Assembly: GCA_003512125.1 (NCBI GenBank)
Contig: DOSQ01000060.1
Coordinates: forward strand, 1-10,692
Direction of reading: 5' to 3'
DNA from: Acidaminococcaceae bacterium
Lineage (GTDB): Bacteria; Bacillota; Negativicutes; Acidaminococcales; Acidaminococcaceae
DNA: 10,692 nt
Part shown: in pieces, positions 1-6,332 of the stretch
Layout: the number at the start of each line of letters is the position of its first letter
How positions within the stretch are numbered: the first letter of the stretch is position 1
Program-made: the position numbers and the translations under genes
Notes under the pieces: generated by a model
The model's database searches: none
Seen by the model: the letters and a program-made list of their open reading frames with translations, nothing else
What the model was told of the DNA's origin: nothing

Positions 1-112
1 TTTTTCTGTCATGATGCTCACGTCTTTCTTTTGATAATTTTTTAAACAAAGTAAAACATATAAATACAAATCCAGCGTTCTATAAAGTTAGCGCCTGTGT
101 CACCATTTTACC
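1..112. other. AT-rich intergenic stretch at window edge
   Basis: I can support no gene here. It lies beyond the nrdDG terminator and is AT-rich. On the minus strand an ATG at 12-10 (or an in-frame GTG at 21-19) opens a frame that runs off the window edge, so the 5' end of another minus-strand gene could begin here. Only a few codons are visible and no clear ribosome binding site precedes them. Confidence 0.3.
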
Positions 113-148
113 AAAAAAAGCAGCCGATACGTCTGCTGTACCGACTGC
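113..148 (-). terminator. Intrinsic terminator of nrdDG
   Basis: On the minus strand the sequence at 148-140 (GCAGTCGGT) pairs with 128-120 (ATCGGCTGC) as a 9-bp stem with two G-U pairs. Two further pairs form inside the 11-nt loop. The stem is followed at once by seven T residues (119-113). It lies 28 bp past the nrdG stop codon, so it should end the nrdD-nrdG transcript. Confidence 0.85.
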
Positions 149-175
149 CTTGTCGTTGTTTTATATAAGCAAAAC

Positions 176-727
176 TTATTTCACTTCCGGCTCAAAGATT
201 CCTTCGTTGTCATCCCACAGCACGACTTCATCAGATGCCAGCGAGTTCTTTACATCAATTACCCGCTGGTTGCTGCTGCCCCGGAAGCGAAGCTTCAGAT
301 CTTTTTCTTCCAGATGGAATTCACCGTCTACCAGAATATCTATCAGATCCAGCAACTGTTTTGTGGTTTCCCATGGGCCTAACTTGCCAGCCAGAATATC
401 TTTTTCAAAATCGTAGCCGGTGTAGCACCACACGGTTTTGCCAGGATACAGTTCCTTAAACTTTTGCACTACATGCAACAATTCCGGCTGGTTCTCCGGT
501 TCGAAAGGTTCGCCGCCCAACAGGGACAGACCGTCGATAAAATCATGATTACAGGCCCTTAATAAAGTATCAAGCACCTCCCCGGTAAAGGGTTTCCCAT
601 AATTAAAATCCCAGGTTTCCGGATTAAAGCAGCCCCGGCAGTGATGGCGGCAGCCGCTGACGAACAGGGACACCCGCACGCCGGGTCCGTTGGCAATATC
701 GTGACGTTTTAACATAGCGTAGTTCAT
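176..727 (-). CDS. nrdG: Anaerobic ribonucleotide reductase activating protein
   Basis: This is the radical SAM activase that cleaves S-adenosylmethionine and places the glycyl radical on NrdD, in the cytoplasm. The 183-residue protein has the radical SAM cysteines as C26-x3-C30-x2-C33, and the GGEP motif that contacts SAM at residues 71-74. The opening NGPGVR (13-18) is typical of NrdG. Length is normal for the family, slightly above the 154-residue E. coli protein. The ATG at 727 has an AGAGG ribosome binding site 7 nt upstream. The gene follows nrdD after a 95-bp gap in which I see no promoter or T-tailed terminator, only a small 6-bp hairpin, so it is probably cotranscribed with nrdD. A strong terminator follows. 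I am confident of this assignment because the enzyme's partner is next door. Confidence 0.95.
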   Translation of the reverse strand: MNYAMLKRHDIANGPGVRVSLFVSGCRHHCRGCFNPETWDFNYGKPFTGEVLDTLLRACNHDFIDGLSLLGGEPFEPENQPELLHVVQKFKELYPGKTVWCYTGYDFEKDILAGKLGPWETTKQLLDLIDILVDGEFHLEEKDLKLRFRGSSNQRVIDVKNSLASDEVVLWDDNEGIFEPEVK

Positions 728-822
728 TTGCTATCCTCTTCCTCTGTCTTCCGGCTGCAAAGCGGCAACCATCATAAGTTATAAAACAGACCCGATAAAA
801 TGCTACAGGGCTGTTCCGTTTT

Positions 823-2949
823 TTACAGGTGTAACACGCGGGCCTTGATTTCTTTTGTCTTGCCTACGTTCCAGAAGTTTTCACCCAGATATCCGCAGGT
901 ACGGCGGGTCACGTTCATCTTGGCATGGTCTTTGTTATGGCACTGGGGGCATTCCCACTCGTTGTCATCGTTGATGATGATCTCCCCGTCATAACCGCAG
1001 ACCATGCAGTAATCGGATTTCGTATTGAATTCCGCATACTGGATATGGTCATAGATAAACTGTACTGCCGCCTCGATTGCTTTCGGATTATTCTGCATGT
1101 TGGGAATTTCCACATAGCTGATAGCGCCGCCGGAAGACAGCTTCTGGAATTCGCTTTCAAATTCAAACTTGGAGAACGCGTCAATATGCTCACGCACATC
1201 AACATGGTAGGAATTGGTGTAATACCCTTTGTCAGTAATATCTTTGATGGTTCCGAAGCGTTCCTTGTCAATACGGGCAAAACGGTAGCAGAGGGATTCC
1301 GCCGGCGTGCCGTACAGAGCGAAACCGATGTTGGTCTCCGCCCTCCAGCGGTTACATGTCTCCCGTAAATGCTTCATTACACGCAGGGCAAAGTCCTTGC
1401 CTTCCGGTGCAGTATGGCTGCAGCCCTTGACCGCTTTTGTCATTTCATACAGGCCGATGTAACCCAGGGAAATGGACGAATAGCCGCCATACAGATATTT
1501 ATCAATGACCTCACCTTTACCCAGACGGGCAATAGCGCCGTACTGCCAGTGAATTGGGCTTACATCGGAGTGGACGCCCTTCAGCGCGTTATGGCGGCAC
1601 ATGATGGCTTCAAAGCACAACGCCAGACGTTCATTCAGCAGTTTCCAGAATTTCTCTTCGTCGCCGCCGGACAGGATGCCGATCTGGGGCAGGTTGATGG
1701 AAACTACACCTTGGTTGAAACGGCCTTCAAATTTATAATTACCGTTTTCATCCTTCCAGGGAGCCAGGAAGCTGCGGCATCCCATGGGACTGAATACATT
1801 GCCTTCATAGTTTTCCCGCATTTTTTTCGCGGAAATGTAATCAGGATACATGCGTTTGGCACTGCATTTTACCGCCAGGTGAGTCAGGTAATCGTACTTC
1901 CCACCTTTCAGGCAGTTGTTTTCATCCAGCACATACACCAGTTTCGGGAACGCAGGAGTTACATATACGCCTTTTTCGTTCTTGATGCCCTGCAAACGTT
2001 GCCGGATGATTTCTTCAATGATCATGGCGTTTTCTTCAATGTACGGATCTTCTTCCCTCAGATACAGGAACAGGGTCACGAAAGGAGACTGGCCATTGGT
2101 GGTCATCAGCGTGTTGATCTGGTACTGGATCGTCTGCACGCCGGCTTTTAATTCCTCGCGCAGGCGTTCATCCACTACTGCTTCGATCATCTTCGGATCC
2201 GCATCTTCACCCAGCGTCTGTTTGGCACGTTCCAGGAATTTTTCCCGGCTGCGGCGCAGGTATTTGCCCAGATGCCGCACATCAACGGACTGACCGCCGT
2301 ACTGACAGGAAGCAACGGAAGCAATGATCTGGGTCATCACGTTGCAGGCAACCTGGAAACTTTTGGGCGATTCGATCATCTTCCCATTCATCACTGTACC
2401 GTTATCCAGCATGTCACCGATATTAATCAGGCAGCAGTTGAAGATCGGCTGGATAAAATAATCCATATCGTGGAAATGAAGCACGCCTTCATCATGGGCC
2501 TTGGCAATTTTCTCCGGCAAAATCACACGACGGGTCAGGTCCTTGGAAACCTCGCCGGCAATCAGATCCCGCTGGGTAGAGGCCATGATGGCATTTTTAT
2601 TACTGTTTTCTTCCATAACATCTTTGTTGCTGTTACGGATCAGGGTGAGGATGGATTCGTCGGTCGTATTTGATTTACGGACCAGCGCCCGACGGTAACG
2701 GTATATAATGTAGGCTTTTGCCAGATCGAACTTTCCGGCTTCCTGAAGCTGCCGTTCCACAATATCCTGGATATCCTCCACCAGCAGACGGGGACGGTTC
2801 TTCCCATGCACATATTCCGCAATCTCTTTAATCTTGCTTTCTTCAATGCGACAGTCTTCCTCTACCGCAGCATTAGCTTTTTCAATAGCCACTACAATCT
2901 TTTGCGGATCAAAATCAACCGTCGTTCCGTCGCGCTTAATAACTTTCAT
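823..2949 (-). CDS. nrdD: Anaerobic (class III) ribonucleoside-triphosphate reductase
   Basis: The enzyme reduces ribonucleoside triphosphates to dNTPs without oxygen, using a glycyl radical made by NrdG. The 708-residue protein begins with an ATP-cone allosteric domain (about residues 1-92, MKVIKRDG opening), followed by the catalytic barrel. C391 in the SPMGCRSFL motif is the probable thiyl-radical cysteine. A C-terminal zinc site (C648, C651, C667, C670) precedes the RRTCGY motif, where G686 is the glycyl-radical residue. The open frame extends upstream to 3111, but I start at the ATG at 2949: GGAGG lies 11 nt before it, the ATP cone starts exactly there, and the extension contains the promoter and NrdR-like boxes. 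It heads the nrdD-nrdG operon. All expected key residues are present. Confidence 0.96.
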   Translation of the reverse strand: MKVIKRDGTTVDFDPQKIVVAIEKANAAVEEDCRIEESKIKEIAEYVHGKNRPRLLVEDIQDIVERQLQEAGKFDLAKAYIIYRYRRALVRKSNTTDESILTLIRNSNKDVMEENSNKNAIMASTQRDLIAGEVSKDLTRRVILPEKIAKAHDEGVLHFHDMDYFIQPIFNCCLINIGDMLDNGTVMNGKMIESPKSFQVACNVMTQIIASVASCQYGGQSVDVRHLGKYLRRSREKFLERAKQTLGEDADPKMIEAVVDERLREELKAGVQTIQYQINTLMTTNGQSPFVTLFLYLREEDPYIEENAMIIEEIIRQRLQGIKNEKGVYVTPAFPKLVYVLDENNCLKGGKYDYLTHLAVKCSAKRMYPDYISAKKMRENYEGNVFSPMGCRSFLAPWKDENGNYKFEGRFNQGVVSINLPQIGILSGGDEEKFWKLLNERLALCFEAIMCRHNALKGVHSDVSPIHWQYGAIARLGKGEVIDKYLYGGYSSISLGYIGLYEMTKAVKGCSHTAPEGKDFALRVMKHLRETCNRWRAETNIGFALYGTPAESLCYRFARIDKERFGTIKDITDKGYYTNSYHVDVREHIDAFSKFEFESEFQKLSSGGAISYVEIPNMQNNPKAIEAAVQFIYDHIQYAEFNTKSDYCMVCGYDGEIIINDDNEWECPQCHNKDHAKMNVTRRTCGYLGENFWNVGKTKEIKARVLHL

Positions 2950-2985
2950 CGCCACAAATTCCTCCAGTTTATAATATTTAGAAGT

Positions 2986-3014
2986 ATTGTAGCATGTTCT
3001 TTTCATCTTGTAAA
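2986..3014 (-). promoter_or_regulatory. SigA-type promoter of nrdDG
   Basis: On the minus strand TTTACA (3014-3009) is followed after exactly 17 bp by TACAAT (2991-2986). Transcription would start near 2979 and give a leader of about 30 nt. That leader carries the GGAGG site at 2965-2961 used for the ATG at 2949. This is a near-consensus vegetative promoter. It lies inside the upstream extension of the nrdD open frame, which argues against the longer protein. Confidence 0.75.
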
Positions 3015-3027
3015 CTACATATTGTTG
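3012..3027 (-). promoter_or_regulatory. NrdR-box-like operator, promoter-proximal
   Basis: The minus-strand core CAATATGTAG (3024-3015) matches the NrdR consensus core CwAtATaTwG at 9 of 10 positions, and the 16-bp site matches at 12 or more. It overlaps the first bases of the -35 element, where a bound repressor would block RNA polymerase. NrdR is the known (d)ATP-sensing repressor of ribonucleotide reductase genes and shares the ATP-cone fold seen in NrdD. Confidence 0.65.
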
Positions 3028-3053
3028 TGTTTGCCAAATTTTTTCTTTTTTTG

Positions 3054-3069
3054 TTTCAATATCTTGTGG
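3054..3069 (-). promoter_or_regulatory. NrdR-box-like operator, promoter-distal
   Basis: The minus-strand core CAAGATATTG (3066-3057) again matches the NrdR core consensus at 9 of 10 positions; the flanks match poorly. It is 42 bp core-to-core from the proximal box, which is four helical turns, so both boxes face the same side of the DNA. NrdR sites are known to occur as tandem pairs spaced by whole helical turns. Confidence 0.55.
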
Positions 3070-3085
3070 TTTGTAAACACCCGCC

Positions 3086-3146
3086 TGTGAATAACGTGTG
3101 GATAAATTCATTTTTTTGTGGATAAACTGGTTTTTGTTGTGAATAA
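3086..3146 (-). promoter_or_regulatory. Cluster of four direct DnaA boxes upstream of nrdDG
   Basis: Four perfect matches to the DnaA box TTATNCACA lie in the same orientation on the minus strand. They are TTATTCACA at 3146-3138, TTATCCACA at 3125-3117, TTATCCACA at 3105-3097 and TTATTCACA at 3094-3086. Successive starts differ by 21, 20 and 11 bp, close to whole helical turns, which favours cooperative filament-like binding by DnaA. The cluster lies about 105-170 bp upstream of the predicted nrdDG start. It sits between the ecf-operon terminator and the distal NrdR-like box. No dnaA, dnaN or other origin gene is visible, so regulation or DnaA titration is more likely than a replication origin. 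Confidence 0.85.
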
Positions 3147-3149
3147 ATG

Positions 3150-3196
3150 AAAAAAGGCTGACACAAAACGTAGGGAACGTTTTTGCATCGCCTTTT
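3150..3196 (-). terminator. Intrinsic terminator of the ECF transporter operon
   Basis: On the minus strand AAAAGGC (3196-3190) pairs with GCCTTTT of the tract ending at 3150. An inner stem AAAACGT / ACGTTTT closes around a TCCCT loop. The outer stem is followed by a run of six T residues. It lies about 40 bp after the EcfT stop codon and only 3 bp before the DnaA-box cluster, so it insulates the nrdDG control region from upstream transcription. Confidence 0.7.
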
Positions 3197-3238
3197 CTCT
3201 TGCACCGTTACTGTTTTATATTTTGTATTTGGATGGTT

Positions 3239-3913
3239 TTACACCGGTAAAACTTTTTTCCAGAATGGGTACGTGCTCAGCACCACCACAATAACCAGCA
3301 CGATAAAATCTATCAGTGTCAACGGTTCCTTGGGCATATTTTTATATGTATTGGCGCCGAATCCCCGCAGTTCCATGGAAAGGGCCAGTGTTTCTGATTT
3401 GGCCACAGCGCGCATGACCAGCGGTCGAATTACCACCACATAGGACAACAGGCGTTTCAGCGCGTTGCCCCGGTTGGAATAGCCCCGGCAGGACTGGGCA
3501 TCCAGCGTAATAGCGCTGTCCTCTAAAAAATTCGGGACAAAACGCAGGGCCGCCGTCAGCATAAACGCATATTCCACCGGAAGATGGAACCGGTCTACCA
3601 ACGCTTTGGCAATGCTCTGGATACGGGTTGTGGCCAGCATGCACAAAAAGGCAAGGGTCATAACCAGCATGCGCAGACCGCCGAACAGGGCCACATGCAG
3701 AGGTGAGCCGAACAGCAGCTGCAACAGGATCATCATACCGGTGAATACGCCTAACCCGCCGATAGCCGCCAACATGGTCTTGCTGCGTTTGATATACAGT
3801 AAAAGAACTAACTGGAGCACCAAAATCGTTGCCACCGCTTCCAACGGCAGAATAAATACCCAGGCAGTCACTGCCAGCGTGACAATAATCCAGGTAAAGG
3901 CATTCAGTTTCAT
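3239..3913 (-). CDS. ecfT: ECF transporter transmembrane (T) component
   Basis: EcfT couples ATP hydrolysis by the two ATPases to the substrate-binding S protein in the inner membrane. The 224-residue CbiQ/EcfT-family protein has several hydrophobic segments (about residues 8-40, 47-68, 76-96, 112-128, 155-172 and 200-216). It also has the two cytoplasmic coupling-helix motifs of the family, seen here as AQSCRG (139-144) and MELRGF (180-185), whose arginines dock into the ATPase grooves. The first motif carries C where the family usually has A. The ATG overlaps the stop codon of the preceding ATPase by 4 bp, so translation is probably coupled. It is the last gene of the operon. Confidence 0.92.
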   Translation of the reverse strand: MKLNAFTWIIVTLAVTAWVFILPLEAVATILVLQLVLLLYIKRSKTMLAAIGGLGVFTGMMILLQLLFGSPLHVALFGGLRMLVMTLAFLCMLATTRIQSIAKALVDRFHLPVEYAFMLTAALRFVPNFLEDSAITLDAQSCRGYSNRGNALKRLLSYVVVIRPLVMRAVAKSETLALSMELRGFGANTYKNMPKEPLTLIDFIVLVIVVVLSTYPFWKKVLPV

Positions 3914-4716
3914 ACTGCATCGCCCCCTTTCCGCACCGCCTCGCAGAATTCTTCACAGGTAGCAGCAGAAATTCCCAGTCGGGAAGCCAGCACGGAAACC
4001 GGAGGACGCCGCAGTCCCCAGCGCTCCACAGGCTGATTACCTTCGAACAGTTCCTGCGGCGTACCGCTGAAGACCAGATGTCCGTCTGTCAGTACAATAG
4101 CTCTTCTGGCGTATTTCCGCACTACATCCATATCATGGGTAATCAGGATAATGGTTGTTCCTTTCTCTTCATTCAGCGCTTTCAGATATTCCATCATGGC
4201 AACCTGTTCCACTGCATCCTGCCCGTTGGTAATCTCATCCAGGATCAGCATGCGGGGATTCAGGGCCAGCGCTGCCGCCACACCCAGGCGCCGTTTCTGA
4301 CCGAAAGAAAGGATGCGTGGATATTTTGCTTCCAGCCCTTTCAGCCCCATCGCCTCCAGCGCAGCTTTCACATTGGTTTTAATATTTTCCTCCGGCAGCT
4401 TTTTTACACGGGGACCGTAAGCTACTTCTTCATACACCGTATCCGCCAGAATCTGCAAATCCGGATTCTGGAACACATACCCGACCTTGTCTGCCAGATC
4501 GGCAGGCTCATAGTTTATAATATCTTCCCCGTCCACGAGGATCTGCCCGCTACGGGGATGGTCCAGGGCCATAAACATGCGGGACAGGGTTGTTTTGCCG
4601 CTGCCGTTATGCCCCAGCAACGCTACGAACTCCCCATCTTCGATTTTGCAGTTGATATCGAACAGCACCGGGATGCCACGGCGATAGGCAAAATTGATCT
4701 CTTTTGCTTCAATCAT
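3910..4716 (-). CDS. ECF transporter ATPase, second subunit
   Basis: This is one half of the ATPase pair that drives the ECF transporter, peripheral on the cytoplasmic membrane face. The 268-residue protein has Walker A GHNGSGKT (35-42), Q-loop Q83, Walker B ending D160-E161, and switch histidine H194. Its signature is LSFGQ (136-140) instead of LSGGQ, and the D-loop reads NGQD (164-167) instead of the usual AGLD. The C-terminal 50 or so residues match the ECF ATPase extension. It overlaps both neighbouring genes by 4 bp. The odd motifs would contribute to the ATP site formed with the partner's Walker A. Family and context are clear; I do not assign A1 or A2 nomenclature. Confidence 0.92.
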   Translation of the reverse strand: MIEAKEINFAYRRGIPVLFDINCKIEDGEFVALLGHNGSGKTTLSRMFMALDHPRSGQILVDGEDIINYEPADLADKVGYVFQNPDLQILADTVYEEVAYGPRVKKLPEENIKTNVKAALEAMGLKGLEAKYPRILSFGQKRRLGVAAALALNPRMLILDEITNGQDAVEQVAMMEYLKALNEEKGTTIILITHDMDVVRKYARRAIVLTDGHLVFSGTPQELFEGNQPVERWGLRRPPVSVLASRLGISAATCEEFCEAVRKGGDAV

Positions 4717-5576
4717 GCCCTCACCCCTCTTCCAAATCCTTTAGCCTGCAATTCTTTTACTGCTTCATCGGCAGACCGCCATAAATCAAACTTCTGCATG
4801 GTCTTCTTTTCCAGATTACATTTTACCTGCCACAAATCCGGAAGCAACGGCCGCAATTCTTCCTCTTCGTAGATACGGGAAACCACTTCTTCGCAAGGCC
4901 CCTTGGCTGCGATTTCCCCATGGTTTACAGCAATTATGTCTGTCATGTAGGGCAGTACAAATTCAAGCCGGTGCTCCACCACAATAAATGTGGTGCCATG
5001 CTCTTTGTTGATTTTATCCAATAATTTATATAAGCTCTCGCCTCCGTCCGGATCCATGGCGCTGACCGGCTCGTCCAGCACGATGATTTCCGGATGAACT
5101 GCCAGCAGAGAAGCCAGTGCCAGACGCTGCCGCTGCCCGCCGGACAGTTCGTCCAGCTGATAGCTTTCCCGTCCCGGAAGGCCAACATCTTCCAACGCCT
5201 GACGGGTGCGTTCTTCTGCTTCTTCCGGCGGGAACCCATGGTTCAGCAGACTGAAGGCCACTTCCTCCCCCGCTGTCAGAGACACCAGCTGGCTCTCGTA
5301 GTCTTCCAGCATCAGGCCCAACTTCATGGCAAGATCGGAAACTTTTTTGCCCTTTGTGGTTTCCCCCAGCACTTTAATCTCGCCGGAATAATCACCGCCG
5401 GAATAAAAGGGGATGATGCCGGCCATAGCTTTGCACAATGTTGTTTTACCTGCGCCACTGGGACCGATGATTACGGTAAAGGAACCTTTTTCAATTTCTA
5501 AATTAATGTTTTTCAGAACAAGGTCAGAACGAAGATATTTGAAGTAAAAATCAGAAACAGTAACCACCGGGTTCAT
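4713..5576 (-). CDS. ECF transporter ATPase, first subunit
   Basis: This is the other ATPase of the heterodimer. The 287-residue protein has Walker A GPSGAGKT (38-45), a canonical signature LSGGQ (144-148), Walker B ending D168-E169, D-loop aspartate D175, and switch histidine H202. At the Q-loop position, aligned with Q83 of the partner ATPase, this protein has E91 (context GLMLED), so the Q-loop glutamine appears replaced. The C-terminus has a long charged tail (about residues 230-287). Four-base overlaps at both ends join it to the S-component gene upstream and the second ATPase downstream. Both ATPases are of the ECF type rather than general ABC importers, since no periplasmic binding protein is encoded nearby. 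Confidence 0.92.
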   Translation of the reverse strand: MNPVVTVSDFYFKYLRSDLVLKNINLEIEKGSFTVIIGPSGAGKTTLCKAMAGIIPFYSGGDYSGEIKVLGETTKGKKVSDLAMKLGLMLEDYESQLVSLTAGEEVAFSLLNHGFPPEEAEERTRQALEDVGLPGRESYQLDELSGGQRQRLALASLLAVHPEIIVLDEPVSAMDPDGGESLYKLLDKINKEHGTTFIVVEHRLEFVLPYMTDIIAVNHGEIAAKGPCEEVVSRIYEEEELRPLLPDLWQVKCNLEKKTMQKFDLWRSADEAVKELQAKGFGRGVRA

Positions 5577-6178
5577 CTATCTTCGCCCCCTTCCTGTGCA
5601 TAAAACAGTTTCTTCACAGGGCGGAACAACCCAAAGGTAATCAGACCGTTGAGCACGCCGACCACTGCCACTACCGGCAGCATGGCAAAAATCCACACCT
5701 TAAGCGGTAAGCCCAGCACCAGTTTCAAAATGAACGTAAATACGCCGCCGGACACAAAGGTGGAGGCAAAACCGGTAATAAAAGGCGTCAGCCGCCAGTC
5801 TGCCATATGGCAGAGCGCAAAGGCTTTGATCAGCAGACAGCAGGTCGTGGCCCCGCTCAACTCGCTGGCAATGTTGCCCAGCGGAAACGCAGACTTCGAT
5901 GAGGGAATCAGCGTCAGTCCGGCTATAAATCCAATACCTATCGCCCGTTTCAGAGGCGGACGGGTCAAATTGATTACGATGGAATACATGGCAATCGTCC
6001 AGTTTGGAGTAACACCGCCCACATTGGGACTGACTGTATGTAAAATGATTCCGATGGCGAACAGCATGGCTGTGATGGCCACCCAGCGGTACCCTTCCTG
6101 GTTTGCTTCCACATGGGTCAGGGCCGGTACCGGTTTTAATTCCTTTTCAGGTTCCGGGACCTTCAGCATTTCTTCCAT
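5573..6178 (-). CDS. ECF transporter substrate-binding (S) component, TrpP-like
   Basis: This small membrane protein should bind the substrate and dock onto EcfT. The 201-residue product has a hydrophilic N-tail of about 30 residues, then five or six hydrophobic segments, normal for S components. The pattern LHTVSPNVGG (46-55) followed by AFPLGNI (97-103) resembles the TrpP (YhaG) tryptophan S component of Bacillus. That is family resemblance by eye, so the substrate stays uncertain. The open frame extends upstream to 6439. I choose the ATG at 6178 because GGAG lies 9 nt before it and the extension crosses both promoters of the divergent region. It is the first gene of a complete S-A-A'-T operon. 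I see no T-box, Trp attenuator or riboswitch in its short leader. Confidence 0.8.
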   Translation of the reverse strand: MEEMLKVPEPEKELKPVPALTHVEANQEGYRWVAITAMLFAIGIILHTVSPNVGGVTPNWTIAMYSIVINLTRPPLKRAIGIGFIAGLTLIPSSKSAFPLGNIASELSGATTCCLLIKAFALCHMADWRLTPFITGFASTFVSGGVFTFILKLVLGLPLKVWIFAMLPVVAVVGVLNGLITFGLFRPVKKLFYAQEGGEDR

Positions 6179-6223
6179 AATATAATTCTCCGTTCTTTCA
6201 GTATCGTCAGGAAACATGGTTAC

Positions 6224-6252
6224 ATTATATATCAGAATATCAATGAAGTCTA
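6224..6252 (-). promoter_or_regulatory. Promoter of the ECF transporter operon
   Basis: On the minus strand TAGACT (6252-6247) is followed after 17 bp by a perfect TATAAT (6229-6224). The predicted start near 6217 gives a leader of about 39 nt before the ATG at 6178. This is too short for a T-box or most riboswitches. It is back to back with the htpX promoter, the two -35 boxes being 12 bp apart. Confidence 0.65.
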
Positions 6253-6264
6253 TCTTTAAATTAG

Positions 6265-6293
6265 TTGGAAAAGTTATTTTTCTGTAGTATAAT
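6265..6293 (+). promoter_or_regulatory. Promoter of the HtpX-like protease gene
   Basis: TTGGAA (6265-6270) is followed after exactly 17 bp by TATAAT (6288-6293). The ribosome binding site AAGGAG (6318-6323) and the ATG at 6333 follow. An in-frame ATG at 6294 directly abuts the -10 box and would lie before the transcription start, so it cannot be the start codon of this transcript. Confidence 0.75.
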
Positions 6294-6332
6294 TTGAAAA
6301 AGCGATTTGAATTACGTAAGGAGCCTTTATAT

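Noticed and set aside
1..21. 5' end of another minus-strand gene
   Set aside because: Only about four to seven codons are visible and no clear ribosome binding site; not enough to call.
1369..2151. 260-residue plus-strand open frame opposite nrdD
   Set aside because: It lies wholly antisense to conserved NrdD coding sequence and has no recognisable domain; a shadow frame.
2950..3111. 54-residue N-terminal extension of NrdD
   Set aside because: It contains the promoter, both NrdR-like boxes and three whole or partial DnaA boxes. The ATP cone begins exactly at the ATG at 2949, which has its own GGAGG site.
3086..3146. Chromosomal replication origin
   Set aside because: DnaA boxes are present, but no dnaA, dnaN, recF, gyrB, rpmH or parAB gene is nearby and I see no convincing DnaA-trio element. 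GC-skew data are needed to exclude it fully.
3138..3155. Rex-type redox operator (TTGTGAA half)
   Set aside because: Only one half-site is present and it is fully explained by the DnaA box at 3138-3146.
4078..4872. 264-residue plus-strand open frame opposite the ATPase genes
   Set aside because: It is antisense to two well-conserved ATPases, is rich in His, Phe and Gln as shadow frames are, and shows no domain.
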